DNA from: an uncultured Acidobacteriota bacterium
Lineage (GTDB): Bacteria; Acidobacteriota; Terriglobia; Terriglobales; Acidobacteriaceae
Length of the DNA stretch: 6,486 nucleotides
Assembly (NCBI GenBank): GCA_903932385.1
Contig: CAIZGA010000578.1
Coordinates: 1 to 6,486 of the forward strand
Reading direction: 5' to 3'
The notes under the pieces are model-generated. The model saw only the letters and a program-made list of their open reading frames with translations. It had not been told where the DNA came from and searched no databases. The translations under genes were made by a program, and so were the position numbers. Shown in pieces: positions 4,939 to 6,486 of the stretch; the first letter of the stretch is position 1; each line of letters begins with the position of its first letter.

Positions 4939-6486
4939 ATGCTGTTGCGCATGAGAAAGAAGTCAGAAAAAGCACTCCTGTCGAATTCTTCGGAATTCGA
5001 TTCGCCCTCTCGCGTCGACCGCCGCCAATTTATTAAAACCACTTCTCTTGCTGCCGGAGCGATTGCGTTTGGAGTGCCGACGCTTTTGCGCGGCCAGAAT
5101 CTGAACAGCAAATTGAACATTGCCACCGTTGGTGCCTGGGGCAAAGGCCAGAGCGACACCGATGCCTGCGCCACGGTTGGCGAAAATATTCTTGCGCTGT
5201 GCGATGTGGATACCGGCGCAGCGGGCTATACCAAGCAGACGGGAAAATATCCCAATGCGAAGTTCTTCACCGACTACCGCGAGATGTTCGACAAGCTGGG
5301 TTCGCAGATTGACTGCGTAACCATCGCGACCCCTGACCATCTGCACGCGATTGTGGCCACGGCGGCGATGAAGCTGAACAAGCATGTCTATTGCCAGAAG
5401 CCGCTGACGCAGACCGTCTATGAGGCGCGCTATCTGCGCAACATGGCTAAGGATAGAAAAGTCGTCACGCAGATGGGCAACCAGGGCAGCGCCACCGACG
5501 GCTTGCGCCGCGCAGTGGAAACGATTCAGGATGGGCTCATCGGCCAGGTACATGAGGTCCACGTTTGGACCAATCGTCCCGTTTGGCCTCAGGGGATGGA
5601 TCGTCCGCTCGGCGAAGATCCGATTCCAGCCACCTTGGACTGGGACAAGTGGATTGGACCTGCCCCGATGCGGCCGTATAAATTCAAACGGAACCCCGCG
5701 GATAAAAACGCTGTTTACAATCCATTCGTCTGGCGCGGCTGGCAGGACTTTGGCACCGGCGCGCTCGGCGATATGGCCTGCCACACGGTCAACATGCCCT
5801 TCCGTGCCTTGAATCTTGGGCACCCGACAGAAATTGAAGCCGTACCGATTGGCACCATGAACAAGGAATCCTTCCCTGTCGGTTCAACGATTCGCTATGA
5901 ATTTCCCAAACGCCATACTTCCATTTCCGTGGCCCAGCCTCACCTGTTCCACCATCACAGAAGGATTGAGCAGGATGCGGTGACTCTCTGGTGGTATGAC
6001 GGTGGCCAGCCCAACCCCAATACACCCAACGGCCATGACTTCAGCAACAAGCCGCCAAACAAGTACACAGACGACATCGTTGCCATCCTCGGCGATGTTC
6101 CTAACAGCGGCTCTCTTGTAGTTGGAGAAAACGGAACAGTCTTTTCCCCGGATGATTATGGTTCCAGCTTCTACGTGAAGCTGAAGGGCGACGCGAAATA
6201 TATCCACTACACCAAGCACCCCGCGCTGACGCAATATGCCGTTCGCATCCCGCGCAACACCTATAGCAAAGACAGCAACCTCAGTCATACGCAGGAATGG
6301 ATTACTGCGGTCACGCAGAATAAGCCCGAAGTTTGCTACTCAAATTTCGAGATTGCTTCTCGCCTGACGGAAATCATGCTGCTCGGCTGCGTGTCCTTGC
6401 GCGTCGGTAAGAAGATTGAATGGGACGGGCCAAAGATGCTTGCGAAAAACTGCCCCGAAGCAGCACCGTTCATCAAACGCGAGAAC
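4939..6486 (+). CDS. Tat-exported Gfo/Idh/MocA-family oxidoreductase (3'-truncated by window end)
   Basis: The frame opens after TGA 4933-4935 and stays open to the last base: 516 codons from ATG 4939, or 512 from ATG 4951. Neither start has a clear Shine-Dalgarno. A twin-arginine motif (DRRQFIK, 27-33) and hydrophobic core (about 35-48) follow a long polar n-region; no obvious A-x-A site is seen, so it could stay membrane-anchored. The Rossmann domain starts at LNIATVGAWGKG (59-70), with Asp89 in LALCDVD favouring NAD-type ribose binding, then TIATPDHLHA (128-137) and YCQKPL (151-156). Lys154 keeps the catalytic lysine, but the usual Glu of E-K-P is Gln153. The C-terminal domain has GALGDMACHTVN (274-285), with Asp278 and His282 as likely active-site residues, and the sequence reaches the EAAPFIKRE region typical of the extreme C-terminus, so perhaps ten residues are missing. 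It probably oxidises a sugar or glycoside hydroxyl, possibly carrying its cofactor through Tat as glucose-fructose oxidoreductase does. Substrate unknown. Confidence 0.87.
   Translation, partial: MLLRMRKKSEKALLSNSSEFDSPSRVDRRQFIKTTSLAAGAIAFGVPTLLRGQNLNSKLNIATVGAWGKGQSDTDACATVGENILALCDVDTGAAGYTKQTGKYPNAKFFTDYREMFDKLGSQIDCVTIATPDHLHAIVATAAMKLNKHVYCQKPLTQTVYEARYLRNMAKDRKVVTQMGNQGSATDGLRRAVETIQDGLIGQVHEVHVWTNRPVWPQGMDRPLGEDPIPATLDWDKWIGPAPMRPYKFKRNPADKNAVYNPFVWRGWQDFGTGALGDMACHTVNMPFRALNLGHPTEIEAVPIGTMNKESFPVGSTIRYEFPKRHTSISVAQPHLFHHHRRIEQDAVTLWWYDGGQPNPNTPNGHDFSNKPPNKYTDDIVAILGDVPNSGSLVVGENGTVFSPDDYGSSFYVKLKGDAKYIHYTKHPALTQYAVRIPRNTYSKDSNLSHTQEWITAVTQNKPEVCYSNFEIASRLTEIMLLGCVSLRVGKKIEWDGPKMLAKNCPEAAPFIKREN
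4981..5000 (+). repeat. 8-bp perfect hairpin with cUUCGg tetraloop in the 5' coding region of the oxidoreductase
   Basis: TCGAATTC (4981-4988) and GAATTCGA (4993-5000) are exact inverted copies around TTCG, with a C-G closing pair. In RNA this is the exceptionally stable cUUCGg tetraloop, and G4980 with T5001 could add a wobble pair. It starts 30 bases after ATG 4951 (42 after ATG 4939) and encodes part of the polar n-region before the Tat motif, where protein constraint is low. No start codon lies in frame between it and the twin arginines, so it really is inside the gene. A role in mRNA stability, processing between the two cistrons, or pacing translation of the signal peptide is inference. 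There is no T-run, so it is not a terminator. Confidence 0.6.

Noticed and set aside
4963..5823. 286-codon minus-strand open frame opposite the oxidoreductase
   Set aside because: Shadow of a clear Gfo/Idh/MocA gene, with no family-like motifs in its translation.

Overview
This window reads as chromosomal DNA from a free-living Gram-negative-type bacterium, most likely Acidobacteriota (Terriglobia-like). That placement is inference. It rests on two adjacent Tat-exported sugar enzymes of types abundant in Acidobacteriota, Planctomycetota and Verrucomicrobiota, an Agl23-type membrane glycosyltransferase, moderately high GC, and weak or absent Shine-Dalgarno sequences before several genes. All genes lie on the plus strand. 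I see no mobile element, tRNA, rRNA or CRISPR array.

Left part (1-3770). The last codons of an unidentified upstream gene probably overlap, by ATGA, the start of a 513-residue polytopic GT-C-fold protein of the Agl23 / TIGR03663 family. Four bases later comes a compact ApbE-like FAD:protein FMN transferase. After a 109-base gap containing a perfect inverted repeat lies a secreted alpha/beta hydrolase with a clear signal peptide and an A-H-S-L-G-G nucleophile elbow. A strong intrinsic terminator closes this unit.

Right part (3771-6486). A second unit encodes two proteins with twin-arginine signals: a sugar-phosphate-isomerase/epimerase-like TIM barrel with an intact metal site, and 33 bases later a Gfo/Idh/MocA oxidoreductase that runs off the window edge, probably lacking only about ten residues. 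Both should act outside the cytoplasm. An NAD(P)-dependent sugar oxidoreductase beside a metal-dependent TIM barrel is the arrangement expected for oxidise-then-cleave or oxidise-then-epimerise chemistry on glycosides through keto-sugars, but the substrate cannot be read from the sequence.

The most unusual feature is an 8-bp perfect hairpin capped by a cTTCGg tetraloop inside the first codons of the oxidoreductase gene. The same protein has two departures from family motifs: Trp in the nucleotide-binding glycine loop, and Gln for Glu in the E-K-P motif. Otherwise the window is mostly ordinary metabolic and cell-envelope genes.
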